The notes under the pieces were generated by a model that saw only the letters and a program-made list of their open reading frames with translations, had not been told where the DNA came from and did not search any database. From Pisolithus tinctorius (Eukaryota; Basidiomycota; Agaricomycetes; Boletales; Pisolithaceae): a stretch of DNA of 64,000 nucleotides. The first letter of the stretch is position 1; each line of letters begins with the position of its first letter. A program made the position numbers and the translations under genes. The DNA is taken from the NCBI GenBank assembly GCA_024663395.1, contig JANFAH010000043.1:248001-312000 (forward strand), read 5' to 3'. Positions 11,899 to 22,397 of this stretch are shown one piece after another.

Positions 11899-12562
11899 TC
11901 ATGAACGGGGCTCTGAAGGAGGAGGAGGAGAAGGGGGGATGTCTTCTGCTGGATCTTGCAGTAAGAAGGCAAGATGCACATCATACTCATCATGGATGCA
12001 ATCAGGGAGGCTGGAGAACAGTAGACCATACTGCAGCTGTTGCAATGTGGGGAGAATGATGGACAAGACTGGAATAAAGACAGTGCAGGGAGCAGGGAGG
12101 AATGATCCATATGCTTCATCAAGAGGGGAGACTGAAATGACCACATAAGACCTTTCTAACCGAGTGACAGACCTGAGGCAACCAAAGAACATCCTTCTGG
12201 AAGTCATACTGACAAGGAGAACATGCTGACCAAGCTGCATGGGATGGGATGGGGCTGATGACAATGGGATGAACCAGGGGGCTTCAGGATGGAAGCTGGT
12301 GGGAACACCTGGCAGATATATGTAGCCACTGTCTCTAGCAAATGAGACAACTGAGATGATTGACGAAGAGGCAGCCATGATTGATGGACTTAGCAAAATG
12401 AGCATCTGATGGATGGAGTACTGTAGAAATGTGTAGGGTGCGAGGATCCTCTCCAAATTTGGAAGGAAGAATCGTGGGGCTGAGCACTTTAAGTGAGTGT
12501 GAGAACTGAGTCAATATCTTTGGAAATGGTGGAGATATGATGAAAACCAGAATGCCATACAC
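11899..12562 (-). pseudogene. Decayed ORF of family B element, function unknown
   Basis: Two overlapping minus-strand frames carry the conserved stretch LHISTVLHPSDAHFAKSI followed by RDSGYIYLPGVPTS, MQLGQHVLLVSMTSRR and RLERSYVVISVSP. The counterpart at 34216-34600 reads HISTALPPTDAHF, GYVYLPGVPTSCHH and LGQHVLFVSMISRR, so this was a real protein before frameshifts and stops accumulated. No catalytic motif is evident. It could be an envelope-, capsid- or accessory-type ORF, or a captured gene. Confidence 0.5.
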
Positions 12563-12790
12563 AGGTGCTAAAAACCTTTAATGCATGCTTAACTTGCTTC
12601 CTCTTTTCTCTTTAGCACTGACAACTCGTTCTTGTGTGAAGGATGACTGTTAACATCTGACAGTCTTTCTATGCATGAGGCCTTTAGTCTTCATCTGCAT
12701 GCATGGGCATTGTGTGCAACTCGTTGATGAGTTAGGCAGAGTCAGCTGTAACCATGTCCACAATACCTTTGGTGTGTGACACTGGGTGGC

Positions 12791-13640
12791 CAGAATCAAG
12801 GCTGGGAGACAGGGGCCAAGTCTGGTTGGACCAGAGTTAAGGCTGGAGGTCAGGGGCTAAGTCTGGAGGACCAGACTTAAGGCTGGGAGCATGGGAAACT
12901 GACCAGTCTTGGGGTGCACACAGGGGGAAGCTGGTCCAGGGTTGGATCTACCTCCCTTGGTCTCAGCTTATGTGCTGTACCCTTATGCAAGCCAGGGAGA
13001 GGTCCAGGACAGGGGCTGGAGATAGCTTAAGGCTTGGCCTTAGCTATAGAGTAGACTCAGAGAGTAGTATGGGGTTGAGGGTAATACTTAGATGATATTC
13101 TGACTGAGATGCTACAAAGTATGCACAGGGGTTAAATACATGAGGCCAGTCCAGGATAATGAACATGAAGCCAGACTTGTGAATAAGCTATTAGTGAGAT
13201 GATTAGCAAGGTGTGGACAGCCATGGAGGCTGTGCAGAGACTAATAGTCAAAGTCTGGGTGACCAGCACAACCGGGGTCAGACACAGGATTGTACAGTAA
13301 GCAAAAGTCAGATGAATGGGCTAGACTAAATATAGCACAAACAACAGAAAACAGACCGGAGTTATGTCCAGGTGACCCAGACATGGACCTGGGAGGACTG
13401 GGGTGGAGCAGCACAAGGCCAGGAGGCTGGAATGGACTGGAGATAGAGGTAAGACACTGGACTTGAGTTACTTAGGCCTGAGTTGGGTTATCTAGGACTA
13501 GAGTTGTGTTCTCTAGGCTGGGGTTAGGTTTTCTAGGCCAGACTAGGACTGGACTTGACCAGAGTTAGGGGCTAGGGGTCTGGACTGGACTGGGATTGAG
13601 TCCAAGAGTCATGGATATGACAACTGCATGTTGGGACATT
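12791..13640. other. Non-coding stretch with degenerate short repeats
   Basis: No gene seen. It contains diverged copies of AAGTCTGG/GACCAGA-type motifs (12805-12895) and of GGGTTATCTAGGCC-like units (about 13450-13570). Probably eroded mobile DNA; no family assigned. Confidence 0.5.
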
Positions 13641-13821
13641 TTCCACTAAAGTCAATAATCCCCAATACCCCCTAACCTAGGCCCTAACCTATAAGTGTAT
13701 GAAACAAAGCCCTTACCCTTGGCTCTCTATTGGTGCAGGGGTCAAGGGTTTTGGATAAGGTTTGATCAAATGGCAGCCATTTCAAAATGATGACTCATGT
13801 GGTTAGTTTTTTGACTTTATA

Positions 13822-14415
13822 TCAATCCAAGTATCTAGTACTTGGTATGAGCTCCTTTGGCCTTAACAACTGCTTCAATCCTTCTAGGCATACTTCTATC
13901 CATTCTTGACACTGCTCCTCATCAATATTCCCCCACTCCTCCCCCGCTCTTTCCCACAGTTGGTGAACTCCTGTAGGAGCACTCTCATAAACTGAGAGGC
14001 ATCTCTTGAGGTGATTCCAAGTATGTTCAATGGGATTAAGGTCTGGAGATTGTGCAGGCCAGTTGAGAAGGTTGATCTTCTGTTCTTCCAACCAACTTTG
14101 GGCTCTCCTAGAGGTGTGCTTGGGGTCATTATCTTATTGAAAGATAATGTCACCTTCTGGAATTCCAGAATCTTCCAGGCTGTTCAGCAACCCCTGGTCC
14201 AAAATGGCCACATACTGTTCAGCATCCATCCTTCCCTCCACCTCACTCAAAACCCCTACTCCATTCCACCCTATGCAGCCCCATACCATCAGTGAACCTC
14301 CTCCAAACTTGACTGTACCCTTGACCTCTCTAGCAATTAGCCCTTCACCCTTCCTCCACACACACTCTTGCCCATCTGACCTAATCCTATTGATTTTGGT
14401 CTCATCTGACCATAT
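13822..14415 (-). pseudogene. Tc1-like DDE transposase, 5'-truncated
   Basis: C-terminal half of a Tc1/mariner-superfamily transposase. In order: NRIRSDGQ, KFGGGSLMVWGC (family block), a DNDPKHTSR block carrying the second catalytic aspartate, then WPAQSPDLNPIEHTWNHLK with the third acidic residue, and a C-terminal tail. The frame is broken before DNDPKHTSR by TAA, where the family has QQDND, so a CAA-to-TAA change is likely. The DNA-binding N-terminus and the first aspartate region are missing. It may represent the autonomous relative of the CAGTGG-ended elements here, but that link is inferred. Confidence 0.8.
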
Positions 14416-15340
14416 AACTGTTCAGATAACCACAACTTCAGGCTGCTGGTGTCCAGTGTAAGAGACTAGAATTGAGCAAGATACTACAGACAACATACCT
14501 GGTGCCCAGTGTAAGAGACTGAAGGAAAACTTCACTGGGCACACAGCAGTAAGTATGCAAAAATGATAAACAAAGATAAAAAATAAACAAAAACAAACCA
14601 AGGACACTTAGAGTGAAGCCAAGTGTCCAATACTAGTCTGTAGGGTCAACAGGAAATATAACAAAGTGAGAAATGCAAACTCTGAGGTGCACAGGCACCT
14701 AATGTGAACAATAACTCTCTTCCAGTCCTCTACAGTCCAATGCTGGTACTTGAGAGCAAAGGCTAGGAGTCAGCTGCCAGCTGCTTGTTGGATGCTGGGT
14801 CCTTCCTTTACTCCAACTCCCAGGTACTTGTGAGGACAATCCACCACCAGTGGTTGCAATTACAGAAGGCCTTCCTCAACAAGCTTGCCCACTCGATGAA
14901 GCCATGGGTTGTGATAAGAGTGCTTGCAGCTGAGCAGACCATCAAGGGTATCATCAATAGGGAGGCATAATTTTCAAACTCCATCATGGCAGTCCTCTTG
15001 AATTTGCCACTTCCAGAGCACTTCCAGAGTGCTGCCAGAGTGCTCCCAAAGCCACCTTGAGCACCACTAATGATGGAGAGGATCCTGTCAACTTTTCATT
15101 CCTTGTATATGAGCAGAGTCCTTTGGGTGCAGGAGAGATGTCACCTGCTGGACTCCCTGTGGTATAGCCTGAGCTCTGCTAATGCATGCTTGCCTACATC
15201 ACCTTATGCCCCTCAATCTCCATATGGTGGGGTGACCTCACCATTTACTACATCAGTATGGTCTAGCCACCATGGCTCATGCATATGGGCAGGTTGTGTA
15301 TGTCATTGTGAATACTTGATAATGCACTTCCAAAAATTGT
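14416..15340. other. Unassigned non-coding stretch
   Basis: No recognisable gene. A 21-bp motif, TGGTGTCCAGTGTAAGAGAC in its first copy, occurs twice, at about 14449 and 14500. Open frames of 60-110 codons at 14785-14970 and 15070-15405 lack any feature I can recognise. Confidence 0.45.
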
Positions 15341-15564
15341 CACTTCAGTCACCCCCCTCAGGGGACCTATTAGGTTCATATATTCTTATAGATGTATCCA
15401 CCTAATAGGTGTTGACCACCTGGGTATTCCCAGCCACTGCTGGAGATTCCCCAGGCCCTGGAAATTCTGCAGAGCAAGGTTGGATTATTATGTCTATAGC
15501 AGAGTGCCTGGGGTCCAAATGGGGCTTTCCCTAGTTGGTTAATAGACCTATTTCCTGGGAATCC
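15341..15564 (+). repeat. Left member of a long inverted-repeat pair
   Basis: Pairs with the reverse complement at 19119-19350. Near its outer end are ACCTATTAGGT and ACCTAATAGGT, reverse complements of each other, 24 bp apart, which would form a small stem-loop inside each arm. Confidence 0.75.
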
Positions 15565-15757
15565 TGGGGGTTTCCCCAGCCCAAATGGACCTGCTCCCTG
15601 GGCATCCTGGGCATTTCCCCAGTCCAAATGGACCTGTTTCCTGGGTATCCTGGGGGTTTCCCCAGCCCAAATGGACCTGCTCCCTGGGCATCCTGGGGAT
15701 TTCCCCAGCATGAATGGACCTGTTCCCTGGGTGTCATGGGGGTTCCCCCAGCCTAAA
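15541..15757 (+). repeat. Minisatellite, 43-bp unit, about 5 copies
   Basis: Units of the form TGGACCTGYTYCCTGGG...CCCCAGCCCAAA, 43 bp each, with scattered transitions. More degenerate units continue at 15960-16065 (GACCTGTTCCCAGGGAACCC). Confidence 0.8.
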
Positions 15758-16314
15758 CTGAGCTATTCCCAGAGGATCATCTGAACCACCCAATAGACCA
15801 CTGTAATAGTTGTCCAATATGGGATGCTCTTGGATTCATATAAACACCTCAAAGTTTGGCATTGATTGGTGAATGTATTCAACATTCCTTCATTGCCACA
15901 TGGCTGCAGTATTTATTGTGGAGAAGGACTACACAGTGGCTTAGAATGCTGTCCTCCAGCCTAAATAGACCTGTTCCCAGGGAACCCTGAGGGTTTCCTC
16001 AGCCCAAACAGACCTATTCCAAGAGGATCATGGGAACCCTCCCCATTTCAAATAGACCACCATGACAGTATGAAGGAGCAATTAGAGTGATTTGGAGTTT
16101 CAATGCTGCTGACAAGGGTGTGTGTCATGTCAAGTACCTATTCCATGGAATCTGATCTGAGCACTCTATACAATATGTAAAATAACATGACCATAAACCA
16201 CTGAGGAAAGACCAGTGACATCTGATGGAGTGGGTAGTATATACTTGGTCATGGTGATTGCCCAGGCACAGACATGCAGAGTCTCCAACCACATATTTGA
16301 CTGTAGAGGGAATT
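15758..16314. other. Spacer with eroded minisatellite units
   Basis: No gene seen. 15960-16065 contains two diverged relatives of the 43-bp unit; the rest is unassigned. Confidence 0.5.
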
Positions 16315-17163
16315 ATACTGGGAATTCTCCCACCCACTCTGGGAATTCTCCAAGGAATGCTGGGGATTCTCCAACTCACTCTGGTGTCAAGTCCAGGCCT
16401 ACTCCAACCAACTCCAATGCTTAATGGGGTCTGGGGAGAGGTGCAGAAGCAAAGACAAACAGAACTCCAACTAGCAGAGGATCAGCAGGAACAAAGTCCA
16501 CTGAGACAGAGGCAGAATGGAGTGAGGGCATCAGGCTTAGCTTGTGCACTACAATAACCAGAATTGGAACTGACATGTAGAGACTTATAAATTTTCAAGT
16601 AAAATGTCCCAGATGACAAATGAAGGGTAGACAGAGAACATACAATGGGTAACACAGAACAAACCAAAAAGGAAACAGCCTAGGCTCTGAACCATGAGGT
16701 GCACATGCTGCAGAGTACCTGACTGTGCAGTGTCAAGGGGAAGGCTGAAGGATGGTCACATGACCTCCTGGAGAGCAGTCTGCATGGTCTGATGGTAGAT
16801 CAGTACAAGTCTGACAGCAGGCAGAGTGGAGAAGGCTCATAAATGGTACTGGATGGGCAGAGTTAGTGCAGGGTGAGTGAATGACTGGTGGAGTAGGGTG
16901 CAGAGTGAGCAGAGACTTAGGATGAACACACAGTCATGACACCTGGGGAATCACCAGGCAATGCTGGAGATTCTCCCACCCACTCTGGGGACTATCCAGG
17001 CCATGCTGGGGATTCTCCAGGCCATGTGGGGGATTCTCCAACCCACTCTGGGGATGGGGAATCTCCAGGCAATGCTATGGATTCCCCCACCCACTTTGGG
17101 GATTCTCCAAGGAATGCTGGAGATTCTCCAGGCAATGCTGGGGATTCTCCCACCCACTCAGCT
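16315..17163 (+). repeat. Minisatellite, unit about 21-22 bp, split by a solo LTR
   Basis: Units alternate between GGGGATTCTCCAGGCAATGC-like and GGGGATTCTCCCACCCACTC-like forms, at 16315-16384 and again at 16942-17163. The LTR at 16385-16941 lies between the two halves. Confidence 0.8.
16385..16941 (-). repeat. Solo LTR (family D) inside the minisatellite
   Basis: Termini TGTCA...TGACA; reverse-complement relative of the 749-bp LTR at 36855-37603, lacking about 190 bp of it. The flanking 5 bp are TCTGG on the left and CCTGG on the right, a near-match to a target duplication with one transition. Confidence 0.7.
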
Positions 17164-19118
17164 ATGTCCTAGGGATAGACACTGATGTATCTTTGTGTTA
17201 TTTGTGTCACTGGTCAGATGCTGTAACTCCCTCTTTCCTCTAGATTGTTTGAGCTTGTGCTAACTTCCATTTCATCCTAAATGTGCAATATGGTGCAACC
17301 CTGGAGGACATTGCATGCATCACTTCTTTGCATGTCAGTGCACTGCAGAAAGTTGTGAAGGGGGGGGGGGAGTGGGGGTGCTATGCACAGTTTGAGGACC
17401 ACCAGAGTGCTGTCAGCCCACTGCCACTGGTTGTGACTGCACCAAGAGGATGGGGTCAATATTTTCATCTAACACTGGTTGCATCCAAGTGACTCTGTGT
17501 CCACTAGGGCTAACACCTGTAGTCAATGCAAGGGGGTTGATATTTGTGTGAGTGGTCCCAATTCAGTGACAGTTGGGAAAGAATTTCCACTGCTTTGTAA
17601 GACTCTCTAAAATTTGTATATATCCTTCAGTGAAAAACAAAATCAACAAATAATCACTCACCAAAACCATTACAGGCTGACCCTGGAGTATTCTCATCAG
17701 GGCCCTTGACAGGGATGTAAGAATCCATGAAGACATCAGGGTTCTCCTCAGTGTCAGGATCTTCCCCATCCTTGACTCTGCTATGGGGAGCAGAATCTCT
17801 CCCTGTTAAGAAATGAGTAGGCTGTAGGCAAGTTGACAAGTCTGCCTAGGGTCATCCTGAGGGAACCTAGACTAGCTTGAGAGCAAGAGGAGACAGGTAG
17901 GTGAGAGACAAGGGATAATGGGTGTCAAAGTCATCACAAGAGGTTTTAGATGTTATGTATACAGAGATTTCTCCAAAATAAATTCCAAGTGGTGTCTGCC
18001 AAAAGGTGCCCTTCCTGTACAGTACCTCCTAACTAAATAGTATAATGGGAGCAGAAGGGTCTATGGGGTAGGAACAAGCAAACTCAGGGTAACAGTCTCA
18101 AGTGATGTCAACCTACAGGGAGAGGCCCTGACAAGACAGCAGTGAAGGAAAAGACCTGACCAGGTTCTGAGTAGTGTGCCAAGTAAGAGTGACATGCACA
18201 AAGCAAAACAGGGAAGTACTGGTAAGGACCTTGTAGAGCACAAGCCCAGCCCATTGAGGGCTGTTCAGGCCCAACAGAGCTATGTTGACAAGCATGCACA
18301 ACTGGCCATGTGGCTCAAAGGGCTGTGAATCAATGATCACAGCAAGCACAGCTCTAGAATGCAACTCAGGGATCACAAAACTGCCTGATCTGGTTCAGTA
18401 AGTGTGGCTCCCCCATGTGATCAATCTTCTTGCACATGAAGTAGTGTAGGGAGATCCAACTCCCCACACTGCCACCAGTCTGCTTGAGCTTGGCAGCAAG
18501 GTTGACATAGCAGTCCTTCAACCTAGTGGAAATCATGTCAGCAAGACACAGACATTTGTGAAAACACTCACCACATCATCTTCTTGATATGATCACCAGC
18601 AGTATGCCAGCAGACATTGGCAACCTCTGGTATAAGAGTCTGTGCAATGGCCTGATGGACAGCAATCTTGTGGTCCCCAGTTTTTCTCTGCAGGCCAAGT
18701 TAGCCAGCCTCCCTCAAATAAAAGATGGAATTACATCACTGGGATTTTCCTTGATACCAAAGAGAACCTTTAGATTGGCTGGCTTCTCAATTTCAGAAAC
18801 AAGTTGCCACATTGTCTCTTTACTCCAAGATACAGTTGGAATTTGAGGGCCATCAGCTGTCATATGTCAAGGCATTTATAAATAAGAAACAGTACAAGTG
18901 GTTTTCATGCTCTAGAATAGTAGTACTATTGCTCTCTAACATAGAAAAAAGGACTTCACAGCATGACTTCCTAATTAGGAAGTTGGGTGAAGGCATAGGC
19001 AGCAGTGACACACAATACACTTGTGATCAGCACTATGCTAAGAGAATTCAATGGCCAGCCTGGAGTCCCTAGGCATGGTGCTGGAGAAAGAACAGGTTTG
19101 CTCAAAGTTGGTGCCTAT
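17164..19118. other. Unassigned, no gene seen
   Basis: CpG-poor sequence with a G homopolymer at about 17360. Short open frames in all phases lack recognisable motifs. It may be the interior of whatever element carries the inverted repeats at 15341 and 19119. Confidence 0.4.
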
Positions 19119-19350
19119 GGATTCACAGGAAATAGGTCTGTTAACCCACTGGGGAAAGCCCCATTTGGACCCCAGGCACTCTGTTATAGATGTAATAATC
19201 CAACCTTGCTCTGCAGAATCTCCAGGGCCTGGGGAATCTCCAGCAGTGACTGGGAATACTCAGGTGGTCAACACCTATTAGGTGGATACATCTATAAGAA
19301 TATACATATGAACCTAATAGGTCCCCTGGGGGGGGGGGGTGACTGAAGTG
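19119..19350 (-). repeat. Right member of the long inverted-repeat pair
   Basis: Reverse complement of 15341-15564. The length difference comes mainly from a G-run at about 19327-19339 opposite a shorter C-run. Contains the same ACCTATTAGGT/ACCTAATAGGT stem. Confidence 0.75.
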
Positions 19351-19644
19351 AAATTGTAAGGGCTGGTTGGGATTTTTCTCAGGCTCATACAGGTGAAGTG
19401 TACCATATGGTATTTACACTTGTAAGATGTAGAGATAAAGGTTACTTTACAAGTTTTACAGTGATATGTGTGTAAAAAGCAAGGTACATGATGTAGTAAT
19501 AAGTACCCTTTAGGGTACAGCCCACAATACAAGGGCTTGAAGCCTTGGGGTGCACACCAAACCTCAGGTAGTCTTATTGCAGGCATGCCTTTCAAGTGAG
19601 AATCTCTTGGAGGAAAATAGGAGCAGCCTGAGCTGCAGAGTTAC

Positions 19645-19915
19645 AGCAGTCAAAGTCCAATGTGAATCTGACCACTAGGAGTTGAGATATGCAAGGAACA
19701 AGGCAGGGCAGAGGCTGGAGGAAAGTTTTGGGAACAGAGGTCAGAGTCTGAGGTGGGAGGTTGATCAGAGGTCAGATGGGAGGGTGTTGGGTTCAGCTAG
19801 TGCACTGCCCCCTTGCATGAGCTCTGCCCTCATATTTCAAAGGCAGACCAAACTTAGGGAGGTGGAGGTGAAACTCTGAAGGAGGGGACTTGGAGGGAAT
19901 TGGAAGTGGGCATTA
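19645..19915 (-). repeat. LTR fragment, family C
   Basis: Matches the left part of the copy at about 20625-21362: the segments ending AGTCCAATGTGAATCTGACC, GGGTTCAGCTAGTG and CTGCCCCCTTG recur there. Orientation is inferred from the TATATA-like motif in the fuller copy. Confidence 0.55.
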
Positions 19916-20219
19916 CAACTCAAGCCACCAACTTACTGCTTTTGATCACATGACATGTATGTTTTCATGTGTCTGGGCTTCCAGGTTGTGGCAGTGATCA
20001 TTGTCACCATATGGGCCACAGACTGGGTCTCAACCCATCCATGGAGGAGAGGGTTGCTGGTTTAGGAGAGTCATGTAGCCCCCTGGCTGCACTTTGATTG
20101 ATCCCTTGTATGTTTCCCCAGTCCTGTCTTCATTTACCCTTGTACAGTATGTTTAGCATGCTTCATGTCCATAACTCCACTGCCCCCTCACTGCACATGT
20201 CTGATTGCAGAGCCAGTTT

Positions 20220-20307
20220 GAGCCTTGTTCCCCCTTCTGTTGAGCCTTGTTCCCCCTTCTGTTGAGCCTTGTTCCCCCTTCTGTTGAGCCTTGTTCCCCC
20301 TTCTGTT
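20220..20307 (+). repeat. Perfect 22-bp tandem repeat, 4 copies
   Basis: Four identical units starting GAGCCTTGTTCCCCCTTCTG (22 bp including the final TT), with no substitutions between units. This suggests recent expansion or slippage. Confidence 0.95.
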
Positions 20308-20624
20308 GAGTCATGATGACTCATTCCTATTTCATTGCTTACTGTCTGCAGTAATTACTACCTACAGAGATATTGTGCACCCTCCATGAGGAGGTATATA
20401 CAGTAGTTAGAAGTATGATACTTTGTATCCCTAGTTTTTCACTACCTTGCAAATCCCCTCCAATATACTCTCTCTTCTTGATCCTCTCATGTTGGGTGTA
20501 TACTCCTAACAGAGGGAATCTATGGAAGTCAGAGTCAGTAGAGGATCCATAGGGGTTACAACAAGTTTGGCTGTCAAAGTCAGACAACACCCCTGGCTTC
20601 CTCTTAGGGCAGAGTTGGAGCGGG

Positions 20625-21362
20625 TTGGGCTGTGGAGTACAGTGGTCAAAGTCCGAAGCAAATCCGACCACTGGGTGGCAAGATATTCAACAAACAGTGA
20701 GCAGAGGGGTATGGAGGGAAGCTTTGGAGGCTGAGGTTGGAGGTCAGATGAGAGGGCATTGGGTTCAGCTAGTGTGCTGCCCCCTTGTGCGAGCTCAGCC
20801 CTTGTATTTCAGAGGTGGAGTGGACTCAGAGGAAGTGGAGACAAAACTCCAGAGGGGACTGAGAGGGAGTCAAAGGTGGGGACTTTATTCAATATTTGTA
20901 CTACCTACATCGGAGTACTACGTGGCCTTATATATGACGTAGGTCAAGGGCAGTGCAGTGTGGAATGTAGACCAATAAGTGTATAATGGGTTAGTAGTCC
21001 CTCCAACACAAGGGATAGAGGGTAGGGACAATGGGGACCTTAACTGAGACAAGGAAACTACTACAACAAGGAAAAGAGGGTAAATACCAAAAGAGTGGAA
21101 GAATGGAGAAAACCAACATGAGGGCAGAACCCTATCTAGAATGCAGGGCCACAAGTCTGACAGCCCACATGACCAACCTTAGGGCGGAATTGAGTGGAGT
21201 TGGTCAGAACATGGACAGGGGACCTCAGAGAGGTGTGGAGATGTGTCAGGAGGGTTGGAGGAGTGTGGGAACATGTCAGAGGAGGGCAGAGAAGCGTGGG
21301 AACATGTTGGAGGAGGGTGGAGTAGGTGTTAGGGGCTTACATCAGTGTCATGGTCATGACAT
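20625..21362 (-). repeat. LTR-like repeat, family C, fuller copy
   Basis: Shares long stretches with 19645-19915 and 21430-21894. It ends at a TGTCATGGTCATGACA palindrome (about 21346-21361), which recurs at 28787-28804. TTATATATGAC near 20930 could be its promoter core. The left edge is uncertain. Confidence 0.55.
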
Positions 21363-21894
21363 TGGCCTATAGTGTGTCCCTCCTTCTCTTCATGTCATCC
21401 ATTTGATGAAGCCATTGCATCAGAGCATAACAGTAGGGACTTTATTGTCAATATTTGTACCAAATACATTGGAGTACTGCATAGCATTATATGTGATGTA
21501 GCTCAAGGGCAGGGCAATGTAGAATGCAAACCAATAAATGTATAAAGGGTCAGCAGTACCTCTGAAACAAGGGATGAAGGGTGAGTACAACAGGGGCCTC
21601 ATCTGAGACAAGGGAACTACTACAGTGAGAGGGGAGGGGGTATATACCAACAGTGGAAGAATGGAGAGAAGCTGACACAATGGTGAAACCATAGCTGGCA
21701 TGCTGGGCAGCAAGACCAACATCCCACCATGCTGACCAAAGGTCTCAGAGGAGGCACAGGTGAAGGCCTGAGAGTGGAGGTGAGCAGAGGTGGTTGGAAG
21801 GTGGGCAGTGGTAGTCATGTGGCTCTGAGCAGAGCTTGGTCAGAACAGGTCAGAAGGGTTGAAAGAGCACAGGAATGCATTGGGAGAGGGTGGA

Positions 21895-22344
21895 TGTTAC
21901 GTTTCACCCCTAGCTTTTCCTTTCCTGTATGGTTACCTTGCTTTTGATCCAATGGACTTAGTTTCCTTTTAGAGCCGTCTTCTCTCTGATCCGACGGCTC
22001 TCTATTTCCACCATAGCATTACTGGCTCGGTTACATGCTTAGGACATGTGTCATCATTGTTCAACCAATGGCATAGTTACCTTGAGTACATGAGGACACC
22101 TCATGGTCCTCTCCCTGTAGTATTTAGACCAACGGCTCAAGTCCTGGAAACCCAGACTTGAGCTGCTCAATCATATGCAGCATTCCTCAGAACTTCGCCC
22201 TCAGTGTCCCTGACCAGGACCACTCTTACCGGTGTTGCCCCTAAATCCTCTGTTGTTTACAGAGGTTACTGTAGCCATTGCTCAGTAGAAACCTAAGACT
22301 GCGTCTGAGCTCTCCCTACACCTTGACTTCGGTCGAGCGTAACA
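21895..22344 (+). repeat. Gypsy 5' LTR
   Basis: 450 bp, with inverted ends TGTTACG/CGTAACA. A TATTTA box at 22121-22126 lies 33 bp upstream of AGACTTGAGCT (22154-22164), the segment complementary to the primer site. Confidence 0.95.
22121..22126 (+). promoter_or_regulatory. Putative TATA box of the gypsy LTR
   Basis: TATTTA, 33 bp before the predicted RNA 5' end at about 22154. The spacing is typical for a Pol II core promoter; the start site itself is inferred. Confidence 0.5.
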
Positions 22345-22346
22345 AA

Positions 22347-22357
22347 AGCTCAAGTCT
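22347..22357 (+). promoter_or_regulatory. Self-priming primer-binding site
   Basis: AGCTCAAGTCT, two bases after the 5' LTR, is the exact 11-nt reverse complement of LTR bases 22154-22164 (AGACTTGAGCT). There is no TGG start as in ordinary tRNA primer sites. This arrangement is known from Tf1/sushi-type elements, where the RNA 5' end folds back and primes reverse transcription. Confidence 0.75.
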
Positions 22358-22397
22358 ATAGCCTTTGGCTGAACCAGTCACTGTTTAGTGCACCACC

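Larger units (their letters stand above)
10932..12790 (-). mobile_element. Unclassified LTR retroelement (family B), partial copy B1
   Basis: Reading leftward: about 1.1 kb of internal sequence (12790-11674) followed by an LTR (11673-10932). The same arrangement occurs on the plus strand at about 33960-35676. A second LTR at the 5' side is not seen, so the copy is incomplete. The internal part encodes a decayed protein stretch shared by both copies (for example GYIYLPGVPTS, LGQHVLLVSMTSRR, LERSYVVISVS), which I do not recognise as any named retroelement domain. Confidence 0.65.

Noticed and set aside
13620..14420. Complete Tc1 element spanning from the orphan end at 10844
   Set aside because: No matching inverted end was found right of the transposase, and the orphan end and the transposase are separated by an unrelated LTR element.
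15531..15756. Repetitive-protein ORFs on both strands
   Set aside because: They come from the 43-bp minisatellite and have no start context or domain.
20220..20307. CRISPR-like array
   Set aside because: The 22-bp units are directly adjacent with no spacers, in a eukaryotic genome; it is a simple tandem repeat.
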